Assembly: GCA_001796415.1 (NCBI GenBank)
Contig: MGML01000185.1
Location: 973-7,643 of the forward strand
Origin: Chloroflexi bacterium RBG_13_46_14
GTDB taxonomy: Bacteria > Chloroflexota > Dehalococcoidia > Dehalococcoidales > UBA2162
Length of the DNA stretch: 6,671 bases
Reading direction: 5' to 3'
Part shown: positions 1 through 5,892 of the stretch, piece by piece
Layout of the letters: each line of letters opens with the position of its first letter
Position numbering within the stretch: position 1 is the first letter of the stretch
The notes under the pieces: model-generated
Seen by the model: only the letters and a program-made list of their open reading frames with translations
Told to the model about the DNA's origin: nothing
Databases searched by the model: none
Translations under genes and position numbers: made by a program

Positions 1-173
1 AGAACGGTATACCTACTCTCCACTTCTCCGAATACCGGAAAATGGCCAGGGATATGGTAACGGGCAGGCGACCGTACATCTTCAACGATGAAAACTGGGG
101 CCTGGGACAGGATTCTCTGGAAGAGTATGTCGTCAGTACTGCCGAATGGGATAATGACTATGAAAAAAATTAA
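1..173 (+). CDS. C-terminal fragment of an unrecognised protein, 5' end outside window
   Basis: A reading frame open from the left edge (first full codon at base 3) ends at TAA 171-173 and gives 56 residues. It looks coding: no stop for the whole stretch, a balanced soluble composition, and the last 14 bases overlap the next gene in the close-packed style of the rest of the cluster. The visible tail contains a basic stretch (GRRPYIF, about residues 21-27), then an acidic and aromatic end (NDENWGLG at about 28-35, SLEEYV at about 38-43). No membrane segment is present. I do not recognise the family. By context it should be another enzyme of sugar-nucleotide or glycan metabolism, but nothing in the 56 residues proves that. 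The other two forward frames close within about 90 bases. Confidence 0.7.
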   Translation, partial: NGIPTLHFSEYRKMARDMVTGRRPYIFNDENWGLGQDSLEEYVVSTAEWDNDYEKN

Positions 174-1155
174 AAGTGTTCTGATAACCGGTATCACAGG
201 GTTTGTCGGTAGTCACCTGGCGGATTTTATCCTGGCAAATCATCCCGGCACCCGGATTTCAGGCCTGGCCAGGTGGCGTGCCCCTAAAGACAATATCCGG
301 CATATCCTGGATAAAATCACCCTGGAACCGGGCGACCTGTCAGATATGCCCTCCCTCACCGCTGTTTTATCGAAACAGAAGCCTGACGTTATCTTTCACC
401 TTGCCGCCCAGTCCTACGTTCCGTTCAGCTTCACGGCTCCGGTGGCTACACTTAGTGCCAACGTCATCGGCACCTGTAATCTCCTGGAAGCGGTGAAGGG
501 GTTAAAGTCCGATTCCAGCTATGATCCCATTATCCACATCTGCAGCTCATCGGAAGTCTACGGGCAGGTCAGGGAGAATGAGGTACCGATCAAAGAGAAT
601 AATCCGTTTCGTCCGGCTTCGCCTTACGCGGTAAGTAAGGTAGCTGAGGATATGCTGGCATTTCAGTACTGGCTTTCCTGGCAGATAAAGACAATAAGGA
701 CCCGGATGTTTACCCACACGGGACCGAGACGCGGTGAAGTATTCGTCGTCTCTAACTTCGCCAGGCAAATTGCAGCCATTGAAGCCGGTCTGGCGCCACC
801 GGTAGTAAAAGTAGGTAACCTGGACAGCATCCGGACATTCCTGGATGTCCGAGATGCCGTTAAGGCGTACTGGCGACTGGTCGAAGTCTGTCCTCCGGGT
901 GAGGTCTATAACATCGGCGGAGTGGAGACAATGACCGTGGGGGAAATGTTAAACAGGCTGTTTAAACTTACCAGGACGGAGAATATAAAGGTTGAAGTTG
1001 ACCAATCTCGCCTGAGACCCTCGGATGTAACGTTACAGATACCGTGTATCGATAAATTTACCGAAGCCACCGGTTGGAAACCGGTGATAAAATTCGATAA
1101 AACCCTGGAAGACACGCTGGACTACTGGCGGGATTTTTTTAAAAGACAGAAATAG
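160..1155 (+). CDS. NAD(P)-dependent SDR, GDP-mannose 4,6-dehydratase / GDP-4-keto-6-deoxymannose reductase family
   Basis: A 331-residue extended short-chain dehydrogenase that should act in the cytoplasm on a nucleotide sugar. The Rossmann glycine motif is G11-x2-G14-x2-G17 after strand VLIT, HLAA lies at 80-83, the S130-S131-E132-V-Y134-G signature follows, and the catalytic pair is Y156-x3-K160. Ser130 sits where GDP-mannose dehydratases carry Thr, and Glu132 matches their dehydration glutamate. The segment THTGPRRGE with FVVSNFARQIA resembles this family more than RmlB or GalE. Known members make GDP-4-keto-6-deoxymannose or reduce it to GDP-rhamnose; homologues act on GDP-heptose. Dehydratase is my first choice and reductase the main alternative. 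Start: ATG 160 puts the Rossmann strand directly after the N-terminus, as usual for the family; ATG 88 or ATG 154 would add an atypical extension. The start lies inside the preceding gene (14-base overlap), so translation is probably coupled. Confidence 0.88.
   Translation: MKKIKSVLITGITGFVGSHLADFILANHPGTRISGLARWRAPKDNIRHILDKITLEPGDLSDMPSLTAVLSKQKPDVIFHLAAQSYVPFSFTAPVATLSANVIGTCNLLEAVKGLKSDSSYDPIIHICSSSEVYGQVRENEVPIKENNPFRPASPYAVSKVAEDMLAFQYWLSWQIKTIRTRMFTHTGPRRGEVFVVSNFARQIAAIEAGLAPPVVKVGNLDSIRTFLDVRDAVKAYWRLVEVCPPGEVYNIGGVETMTVGEMLNRLFKLTRTENIKVEVDQSRLRPSDVTLQIPCIDKFTEATGWKPVIKFDKTLEDTLDYWRDFFKRQK
1068..1086. repeat. Perfect 8-bp inverted repeat inside the first SDR gene
   Basis: CACCGGTT (1068-1075), spacer GGA, AACCGGTG (1079-1086). 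It lies in codons for a conserved-looking C-terminal segment (ATGWKPVI) about 70 bases before the stop. No T-run follows directly. Coding constraint and chance are sufficient explanations. Confidence 0.35.
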
Positions 1156-1189
1156 CCGGGGTTAAGGCATTATTTAACCTGGAGATTGA

Positions 1190-1972
1190 ATGATACCTGT
1201 CTGCAAGGAAATCAGACAAGATATACTCAGAATTGCCAAGGACAGCGGGCATGGTCACATACCCACCTGTTTCTCAGTTATCGAAATATTATACGCTGTC
1301 TATGACACTATCAAGCACGACCCTCGTAACCCTTCGTGGGAAGACCGTGATATATTTGTACTGAGCAAAGGACATGCTGCGCTCGGGTATTACTGCGTCC
1401 TTGCTAGGTTCGGTTATTTTGATATCGATAAAGTGTATTCGTTTGGTGCTTTTATGTCTGACTACGGCGGACATGCCGATAGGATTAAGCTACCGGGAGT
1501 CGAGGTCTCCGCCGGGTCGCTGGGACATGGAATCGGGGTCTCCGTGGGTCAGGCGCTTGGTCTCAAGATAAATAAAAGCAGCCGAAGGGTGATAGCATTA
1601 ATTGGTGATGGCGAATCAAATGAGGGGTCTGTGTGGGAAGCTGTCATGGTGGCGGTCAATCTGAAACTCGATAATTTAACCATCATCTATGACAATAATA
1701 TGTCTCATACCCGGGGGCTACAAATATACAATCCGGATGAGCGGTTCAGGGCATTCGGTGGTGATGTCGCCGTTATAAACGGCCATGATATGGATAGTCT
1801 TAAAAAAGAGATTAATGCGAAAGCTGACAATGTAAGAGTCATCGTGGCAAATACCAAGAAGGGATTTGGCTGCCGGACACTGATTGATAATCAATATGAA
1901 TGGCACAGGAAGTCGCCAAACGACGAGGAATTTAAGAAATTGATGGCGGAGTTGGATGAGGAGACAATTTAG
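1190..1972 (+). CDS. Transketolase, N-terminal (ThDP-binding) subunit
   Basis: 260 residues, the usual size of the N-terminal half of a split transketolase. The cofactor signature is G139-D140-G141-E-S-N-E-G running to N169-N170, the ThDP/Mg-binding motif. Other family blocks are SKGHAA at 59-64 with the conserved His62, and GSLGHG at 109-114. The N-terminal block GHGHIPTCFS (20-29) replaces the more usual glycine-rich 'GH-x-GG-S' form and keeps a His. Transketolases transfer a two-carbon ketol unit between sugar phosphates. This half needs the next gene, which carries the pyrimidine and C-terminal domains, to form the active site. GGAG at 1181-1184 lies 5 bases before the ATG. A complete transketolase pair inside a nucleotide-sugar cluster suggests a dedicated role (supply of a sugar phosphate, or chain extension or branching of a keto sugar) rather than housekeeping; that is inference. 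The domain layout argues against DXS and against pyruvate dehydrogenase E1. Confidence 0.93.
   Translation: MIPVCKEIRQDILRIAKDSGHGHIPTCFSVIEILYAVYDTIKHDPRNPSWEDRDIFVLSKGHAALGYYCVLARFGYFDIDKVYSFGAFMSDYGGHADRIKLPGVEVSAGSLGHGIGVSVGQALGLKINKSSRRVIALIGDGESNEGSVWEAVMVAVNLKLDNLTIIYDNNMSHTRGLQIYNPDERFRAFGGDVAVINGHDMDSLKKEINAKADNVRVIVANTKKGFGCRTLIDNQYEWHRKSPNDEEFKKLMAELDEETI
1945..1951 (+). promoter_or_regulatory. Ribosome binding site of transketolase C subunit, inside the N-subunit gene
   Basis: GGCGGAG lies 4 bases before ATG 1956 and within the last codons of the N-subunit gene. It supports the overlapping start over ATG 1983 and fits translational coupling of two subunits needed in equal amounts. 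Confidence 0.6.
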
Positions 1973-2831
1973 AGATACCATAATGGACCTGGCAGAACAG
2001 GATGACAGGATAGTCATGATACTGGGTGACGTCAGTGTCTATCTGTTTAATGATTTCAAAGAGAAATACGCGGACAGGTTCTATAATATGGGCATTTGTG
2101 AAAACACACTGATTAGCGTTACCGCCGGACTGAGCTCGCAGGGGTTTTTCCCCTTCGTGCATTCCATCGCCCCTTTTATTACGGAGAGGAGTTTTGAGCA
2201 GATAAAACTGGATATGTGCTATAACCAGTTCGGGGGTAATATAGTGTCCTGCGGCGCGTCTTTCGACTACGCCTGGGACGGGGCAACTCATCACTGCTAC
2301 ACGGATTTAGCTATTCTCAGGACGCTGCCGGGCATGGAAGTTATTCAGCCGGGTTCGAGGAAAGAGGTCGACATTCTTATACGGAGCCAGTATCGTAACG
2401 GAAAGCCGACATATTTCAGATTGTCGGACCATCCCCACGATATAGATATCCCGGTTGAATTCGGTAAAGGCGTGTTATTGAAGGATTCAGGTTCAGAGGT
2501 TACCGTGATGACCGCCGGCCCGCTCCTCGGGAACGTCGTGGAAGCCTGCCGGGACCTGAATGTCAATCTTGTTTACTTCAACACTATCAAGCCGATTGAC
2601 AAAGAGATGATTATACGATTCAGAGATACGAAAATCCTGGTCGTCCATGACGCTTTCGGCCTTTACGAGGCGGTAGGCGAGGTGCCCGGTCTTGACGCGT
2701 CATACCACGGTTTACCCGATGAGTTTTGCAGCTGGTACGGAACTCTGAATGATATCAGAAAGCATATAGGGCTTGACGCGGCTTCCATCAGAGAAGTCGT
2801 CCAGCATGCAATCGTGGGGCCGGCGAAATAA
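1956..2831 (+). CDS. Transketolase, C-terminal (pyrimidine-binding plus C-terminal domain) subunit
   Basis: 291 residues. The start MRRQFRDTIMDLAEQDDRIV is the normal beginning of the transketolase pyrimidine domain. NMGICEN at 44-50 holds Glu49, matching the invariant glutamate that activates ThDP through its aminopyrimidine ring. DGATHH (108-113) corresponds to the substrate-side histidine block of the family, and PGMEVIQPGS closes the Pyr domain. From about residue 165 the chain follows the transketolase C-terminal fold (VTVMTAGPLL, LVYFNTIKPID, ILVVHDAF). With the previous gene it gives about 550 residues, shorter than single-chain enzymes and typical of split ones. The ATG lies 17 bases inside the upstream gene with its own GGCGGAG site, so the halves are probably made in equal amounts by coupling. 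ATG 1983, after the upstream stop, is less likely because it would remove the first helix. The donor and acceptor cannot be read from the sequence. Confidence 0.93.
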   Translation: MRRQFRDTIMDLAEQDDRIVMILGDVSVYLFNDFKEKYADRFYNMGICENTLISVTAGLSSQGFFPFVHSIAPFITERSFEQIKLDMCYNQFGGNIVSCGASFDYAWDGATHHCYTDLAILRTLPGMEVIQPGSRKEVDILIRSQYRNGKPTYFRLSDHPHDIDIPVEFGKGVLLKDSGSEVTVMTAGPLLGNVVEACRDLNVNLVYFNTIKPIDKEMIIRFRDTKILVVHDAFGLYEAVGEVPGLDASYHGLPDEFCSWYGTLNDIRKHIGLDAASIREVVQHAIVGPAK

Positions 2832-2836
2832 CTTCA

Positions 2837-2842
2837 GGAGGG
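2837..2842 (+). promoter_or_regulatory. Strong Shine-Dalgarno site of the first fucose-synthase-like SDR
   Basis: A complete AGGAGG, 7 bases before ATG 2850, in the 18-base gap after the transketolase stop. It is the best consensus site in the window and fixes this start. Confidence 0.75.
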
Positions 2843-2849
2843 TTACAGT

Positions 2850-3815
2850 ATGTTCTACAAGGACAAACTTGTCCTGGTTACGGGCGGCAGCGGTTTTGTG
2901 GGCACCAACATGGTCGAGGAACTCTTGAAGCAGGGCGCTAAAGTCCGCGTAACCGTGCACAATCGCCCGATGAATATCAAGGACAAGTGTATTGAGATAG
3001 TCAAGGCCGACCTGTACCAGATTGAAGACTGCATGGCCGCCGCTAAAGGGGTCGACTATGTTTGCCACGCCGGAGGAGGCGCTATCGGCGCGGCCGTAAC
3101 GGCAGGAAACCCGATGTCAGCCATTGCGGCAAATATGATAACTACCATCCAGGTACTCCAGGCGGCGTGGATGCAGGGGGCTGAGAGATTCCTGCTACTG
3201 AGCAGCCATACGACCTATCCTAACGCTGAATACCCGATTAAGGAAGAGGAAATGTGGAGCGGTCCCACTGACCCGTCATATTTCGGTTACGGCTGGATGA
3301 GGCGGTATCTGGAAAGGCTGGCCGAGTTCGTTATAACCAGGTCGAAGATGAAGATTGCCCTGGTACGTCCCACGGCTGCTTACGGTCGCTGGGACAATTT
3401 TAATCCGGCGACAAGTCATGTCATCCCCGCCTTAATTCGAAGAGCGCTGGAGAAAGAAGACCCGTTCGTTGTCTGGGGCAGCAGCGATGTCGTCCGCGAC
3501 TTTATCCACGTGACGGATATGGTGCGCGGTGGTCTGCTGGCGCTGGAAAAGTACGCTACCTGTGACCCCGTTAATATCGGCTGTGGAAAAGCGGTAACCA
3601 TCGGGGAAATTGTGAAGATGATACTGAAGGTTACCGGCCATGAGAATGCCAGAGTCGAGTTCGATACCTCCAAGCCCACGACAATTCCGTTCCGTATGGT
3701 TGATACTTCCAAGGCAAAAAAAATACTCGGCTTTGAGCCGAAATTTTCTCTGGAAGAGGGGCTCCGCGATACCGCTGAATGGTATAAAGAGGTAGGTTCA
3801 AAAATCAGTTATTAA
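2850..3815 (+). CDS. NAD-dependent epimerase/reductase, GDP-L-fucose-synthase-like SDR with altered YxxxK
   Basis: 321-residue extended SDR. Rossmann motif: G12-G-S-G15-F-V-G18. The block from P129-I-K-E-E and SGP, through RPTAAYG, to NFNPATSHVIPALIRR matches GDP-L-fucose synthase (GER/Fcl) better than GalE or RmlB. The C-terminal part (VVWGSSDVVRDFIHVTDM, VNIGCG) is the substrate domain of the same family. Active site by eye alignment: Ser119 kept (four residues before Tyr123 in SSHTTY), Tyr147 kept, but the YxxxK lysine is Arg151 (codon AGG 3300-3302). The fucose-synthase epimerisation cysteine position is Thr121, while the partner histidine survives as His190. HAGGG at 73-77 replaces the usual HLAA. 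Likely role: 3- and/or 5-epimerisation or reduction of a 4-keto-6-deoxy nucleotide sugar made by the first SDR, though the Lys-to-Arg change leaves redox activity open. Its C-terminal half is clearly paralogous to the SDR at the window end. Confidence 0.88.
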   Translation: MFYKDKLVLVTGGSGFVGTNMVEELLKQGAKVRVTVHNRPMNIKDKCIEIVKADLYQIEDCMAAAKGVDYVCHAGGGAIGAAVTAGNPMSAIAANMITTIQVLQAAWMQGAERFLLLSSHTTYPNAEYPIKEEEMWSGPTDPSYFGYGWMRRYLERLAEFVITRSKMKIALVRPTAAYGRWDNFNPATSHVIPALIRRALEKEDPFVVWGSSDVVRDFIHVTDMVRGGLLALEKYATCDPVNIGCGKAVTIGEIVKMILKVTGHENARVEFDTSKPTTIPFRMVDTSKAKKILGFEPKFSLEEGLRDTAEWYKEVGSKISY

Positions 3816-3833
3816 TATTTAAAAACAGGGCAA

Positions 3834-3850
3834 GGCCTGCGTTTCAGGCT
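3834..3850 (+). other. Possible RNA hairpin before the aminotransferase start
   Basis: GGCCTG (3834-3839), loop CGTTT, CAGGCT (3845-3850): five Watson-Crick pairs plus one G-U at the base. It fills the short gap between the SDR stop and the aminotransferase start. There is no T-run after it, so it is not an intrinsic terminator. It could tune translation or protect an mRNA end, or be chance. Confidence 0.3.
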
Positions 3851-3853
3851 AAG

Positions 3854-3859
3854 TGAGGA
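3854..3859 (+). promoter_or_regulatory. Shine-Dalgarno site deciding the aminotransferase start
   Basis: TGAGGA, with core GAGG at 3855-3858, lies 5-6 bases before GTG 3865. The in-frame GTG 3853 has no comparable site upstream and directly abuts a potential hairpin, so 3865 is the better start. The difference is only four residues. Confidence 0.55.
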
Positions 3860-3864
3860 AGACA

Positions 3865-5085
3865 GTGCTGGACATCCAACGAAGAAAAAACATCCTGTCC
3901 CGTGGAAAACCCGAACCGAAAGATGTCCCCTGGTGGGGCGAGTCCAATCTCGGGGGCTGGTACACCGAGGCAGAGGTCGAAGCCGCCGTAAAGTCAATAA
4001 GGGAATCGATGGACTGGACGGTGGGGTTCGGGGTCAGGGGCAGGGTTAAGACCGTCGAAGAGTTCGAAAACGCTTTTGCCGCCTACTGCGGAGCCAGTTT
4101 CGCCATCGCCACCAACAGCTGCGGTACCAGTATCGACATGGCTATGAGGTGCCTCGACCTGGAACCGGGTGACGAGGTGATTTGTCCGGCCATCAATTAC
4201 AAGTCGGCTCACCTGGCCATACTTGACCAGGGCGGGAAAGTGGTATTCTGCGATATTGAACCCCGGACGCTGAACCTTGACCCGGAGGACGTGGAGAAAA
4301 GGATAACGCCGCGTACCCGGGCTATCTTTCCGGTTCACATGAACGGATTGCCGGCACCAATGGACGAGCTGCTGGATATCGCGCAACGGCACCCTCATCT
4401 CATATATGGCCCGCTGAAAGTCATCGGTGATGCCGCCCGCGCCTGCGGAGCCACGTACAAAGGGAAGAAAGTGGGTTCCGAGGGCTGGATGAACGTGTTC
4501 AGCTTTCAGACCCAGAAACACATGACGACACTCGGTGAAGGCGGGATGATTACCACCAGCGACGCGACGACCGCTAAACGGCTCCGGGATATCAGGCAGT
4601 TTGGTGGCGAAGAGGGTTGGGGCAGCAACTATAAAATGAACAAGGTACAGGCTGCGGTGGGTCTGGTGCAACTCAGCCGGCTGGACGAAATGAACAGCCG
4701 CCGCATTGAGGCTGCTCATCGTCGGTCCGCACTGCTGGAGAGAGTACCGGAACTTGAACTGCCCTATGAGCCGGCGGACTGTAAACATGTTTACTATGTA
4801 TATTCTATACTGGTTCGCCCCGACTGGGCGGGGGAAAAGCGGGATAAAATTATTTCAATACTCAGCGACAGGTACGGCATTGCTTGCAGCGTTACCAACC
4901 CGCCCACCTACCAGCGCTGGCCCTATATCGCTGACAGGTGCGGCAACCCCGGGTTAAAAGTGTCTGAGGAAATCGGGAAGAGGTTGCTATGTCCGCCGCT
5001 TCATCCTTTACTGAGCGAGGAGCAGGAGTTATATATCTGCGCCAGCCTGCTCGAGGCGATAGATATGGTTAAGGCAGGAGCTTGA
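3865..5085 (+). CDS. DegT/DnrJ/EryC1/StrS-family PLP-dependent sugar aminotransferase
   Basis: 406 residues from GTG 3865 (410 from GTG 3853), about the family length. The family puts an amino group from glutamate onto a keto carbon of a nucleotide sugar. Visible landmarks (numbering from 3865): NSCGTS at 84-89 for the PLP phosphate region, GDEVICPA at 102-109, VHMNG at 157-161, Asp189 in GDAARA for the pyridine nitrogen, and Lys218 (codon 4516-4518) in the block FSFQTQKHMTTLGEGGM as the Schiff-base lysine. Because this residue is Lys and not His, the gene is an aminotransferase and not a ColD-type 3-dehydratase. Two oddities: a loop of about six extra residues (PHLIYGP, 177-183) before the Asp strand, and Arg192 where most members have Gln or Glu after DAA. 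The GNAT gene follows after 42 bases, so amine formation and acylation are probably consecutive. The exact keto sugar and the carbon used cannot be told. Confidence 0.93.
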   Translation: MLDIQRRKNILSRGKPEPKDVPWWGESNLGGWYTEAEVEAAVKSIRESMDWTVGFGVRGRVKTVEEFENAFAAYCGASFAIATNSCGTSIDMAMRCLDLEPGDEVICPAINYKSAHLAILDQGGKVVFCDIEPRTLNLDPEDVEKRITPRTRAIFPVHMNGLPAPMDELLDIAQRHPHLIYGPLKVIGDAARACGATYKGKKVGSEGWMNVFSFQTQKHMTTLGEGGMITTSDATTAKRLRDIRQFGGEEGWGSNYKMNKVQAAVGLVQLSRLDEMNSRRIEAAHRRSALLERVPELELPYEPADCKHVYYVYSILVRPDWAGEKRDKIISILSDRYGIACSVTNPPTYQRWPYIADRCGNPGLKVSEEIGKRLLCPPLHPLLSEEQELYICASLLEAIDMVKAGA

Positions 5086-5111
5086 AGTTTTTACCTGTTC
5101 CCTGTCCGGGG

Positions 5112-5123
5112 CTCCGGCTGGAG
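5112..5123 (+). promoter_or_regulatory. Shine-Dalgarno site of the GNAT gene, able to pair in a small hairpin
   Basis: GGAG at 5120-5123 lies 4 bases before ATG 5128 and fixes that start over the adjoining TTG 5125. The same GGAG can pair with CTCC 5112-5115 across loop GGCT. The stem has only 4 pairs, and an alternative CCGG/CCGG pairing competes with it, so regulation by this structure is speculative. Confidence 0.4.
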
Positions 5124-5127
5124 TTTG

Positions 5128-5778
5128 ATGGTGCATAGTAAAACTCAAGGGTTAATTGCTGCTCTGACCGGGCTCCCGCGCGTGAGGTCTGTTAATGACA
5201 TTATCATAAAAGATAATTTTCTGGAGCAGCTTTCGTTCGACTATAAGACTCTGGGCAGACTTGAAGTCCATCGCCTGAAAGTTGCAGATGCGTCAGAACT
5301 ATTTAATTTCTATTTTACCGGGCTCTCGGAGGAAGCTCGGAATTTATTCCCCCCCTATCCGCTTTTCAGTCCCCCGGTGAATTCCGCCGATGAATTAGCC
5401 GGAAGAATACGGGACTGGGGGAAAGAGAAAGACTGGACAGTTTTTAAACTGGTTAAAGATGATGTGATTATCGGCGTCTGCCTTTTAAAAAGATGGGAAA
5501 CGTACCGTCCGACCAGCGGACTGGCGGTTCACGAGGAATTTAGAAACAAAGGGTTGGGCGTTCTGCTACAAACCATCGTTAATGAGCAGGCTGTTTTACT
5601 CGGACTGAAAATGGTCTATGCTACCGTCGCCCCGGATAATGCGGCTTCGCTTAGGATTCACGAAAAATGCGGCTTTAAAAAAACAAAGAAAATAGTGCCG
5701 CACTATGGTTATAAAAATGGTGTTCGGGTAATGGATAGAAACGACATGGAATTGATACTGGAATTAAAACGTAAGTAA
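5128..5778 (+). CDS. GNAT-family N-acetyltransferase, likely sugar N-acyltransferase
   Basis: 216 residues. An N-terminal region of about 45 residues that I do not recognise precedes a GNAT fold. The fold shows strand LEVHRLKVAD (45-54), strand WTVFKLVKDDVIIGVCLL (103-120), and the acetyl-CoA pyrophosphate loop R139-N-K-G142-L-G144 after HEEF. It ends with VAPDNAASLRIHEKCGF, the typical C-terminal GNAT block. Members use acyl-CoA to acylate amines on sugars, proteins or small molecules. Directly behind a sugar aminotransferase the natural substrate is the new amino sugar, compared functionally with WecD- or PseH-type enzymes; this is inference from position. The gene looks more A+T-rich than the aminotransferase before it and contains a C7 run (5349-5355) and an A7 run (5677-5683). 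No signal peptide or membrane segment. Protein or antibiotic acetylation cannot be excluded. Confidence 0.88.
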   Translation: MVHSKTQGLIAALTGLPRVRSVNDIIIKDNFLEQLSFDYKTLGRLEVHRLKVADASELFNFYFTGLSEEARNLFPPYPLFSPPVNSADELAGRIRDWGKEKDWTVFKLVKDDVIIGVCLLKRWETYRPTSGLAVHEEFRNKGLGVLLQTIVNEQAVLLGLKMVYATVAPDNAASLRIHEKCGFKKTKKIVPHYGYKNGVRVMDRNDMELILELKRK

Positions 5779-5892
5779 GGTTGAAACGGTGATATCATCC
5801 ATCACGATAGACCTTGTAATAAAATGGTACAATTCTTAACAGAGGAGATTTGACTTACCAGCCATCGCTCTGTAAAAGGAAAGGGGTATCTT
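5779..5892 (+). other. Intergenic stretch with weak inverted repeats and a -10-like box
   Basis: At 114 bases this is the longest non-coding gap in the window. It holds GTGAT/ATCAC (5789-5793 and 5801-5805), TTGTA/TACAA (5814-5818 and 5828-5832), and TACAAT (5828-5833), one base from the -10 consensus but without a matching -35 at 16-18 bases. AGAGGAG at 5841-5847 looks like a ribosome site without a well-placed start. A secondary promoter for the last gene is possible but unproven. No T-run terminator is seen. Confidence 0.3.

Noticed and set aside
88..159. Upstream ATG 88 extending the first SDR by 24 residues
   Set aside because: SDRs of this family begin just before the Rossmann strand. 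The extra residues fall in the coding end of the preceding gene and have no family counterpart.
1134..1140. T7 run resembling a terminator tail
   Set aside because: It lies inside the final codons of the first SDR with no stem directly before it, and the transketolase gene follows closely.
1932..2294. 120-codon minus-strand frame across the transketolase junction
   Set aside because: Its translation has no domain, and both + strand transketolase frames run through it with conserved motifs.
1190..2831. 1-deoxyxylulose-5-phosphate synthase or 2-oxoacid dehydrogenase E1
   Set aside because: The first half has the transketolase-type SKGHAA and GSLGHG blocks, no DXS linker is present, and no lipoyl or E2 gene lies nearby.
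3994..4788. 264-codon open frame on the minus strand, opposite the aminotransferase
   Set aside because: The + strand frame carries unmistakable PLP-enzyme motifs. The antisense translation shows no recognisable domain and is explained by the codon bias of the G+C-rich gene.
3865..5085. ColD-type GDP-4-keto-6-deoxymannose 3-dehydratase
   Set aside because: That enzyme has His at the Schiff-base position. Here the position is Lys218, so an aminotransferase is the better call despite the His that follows.
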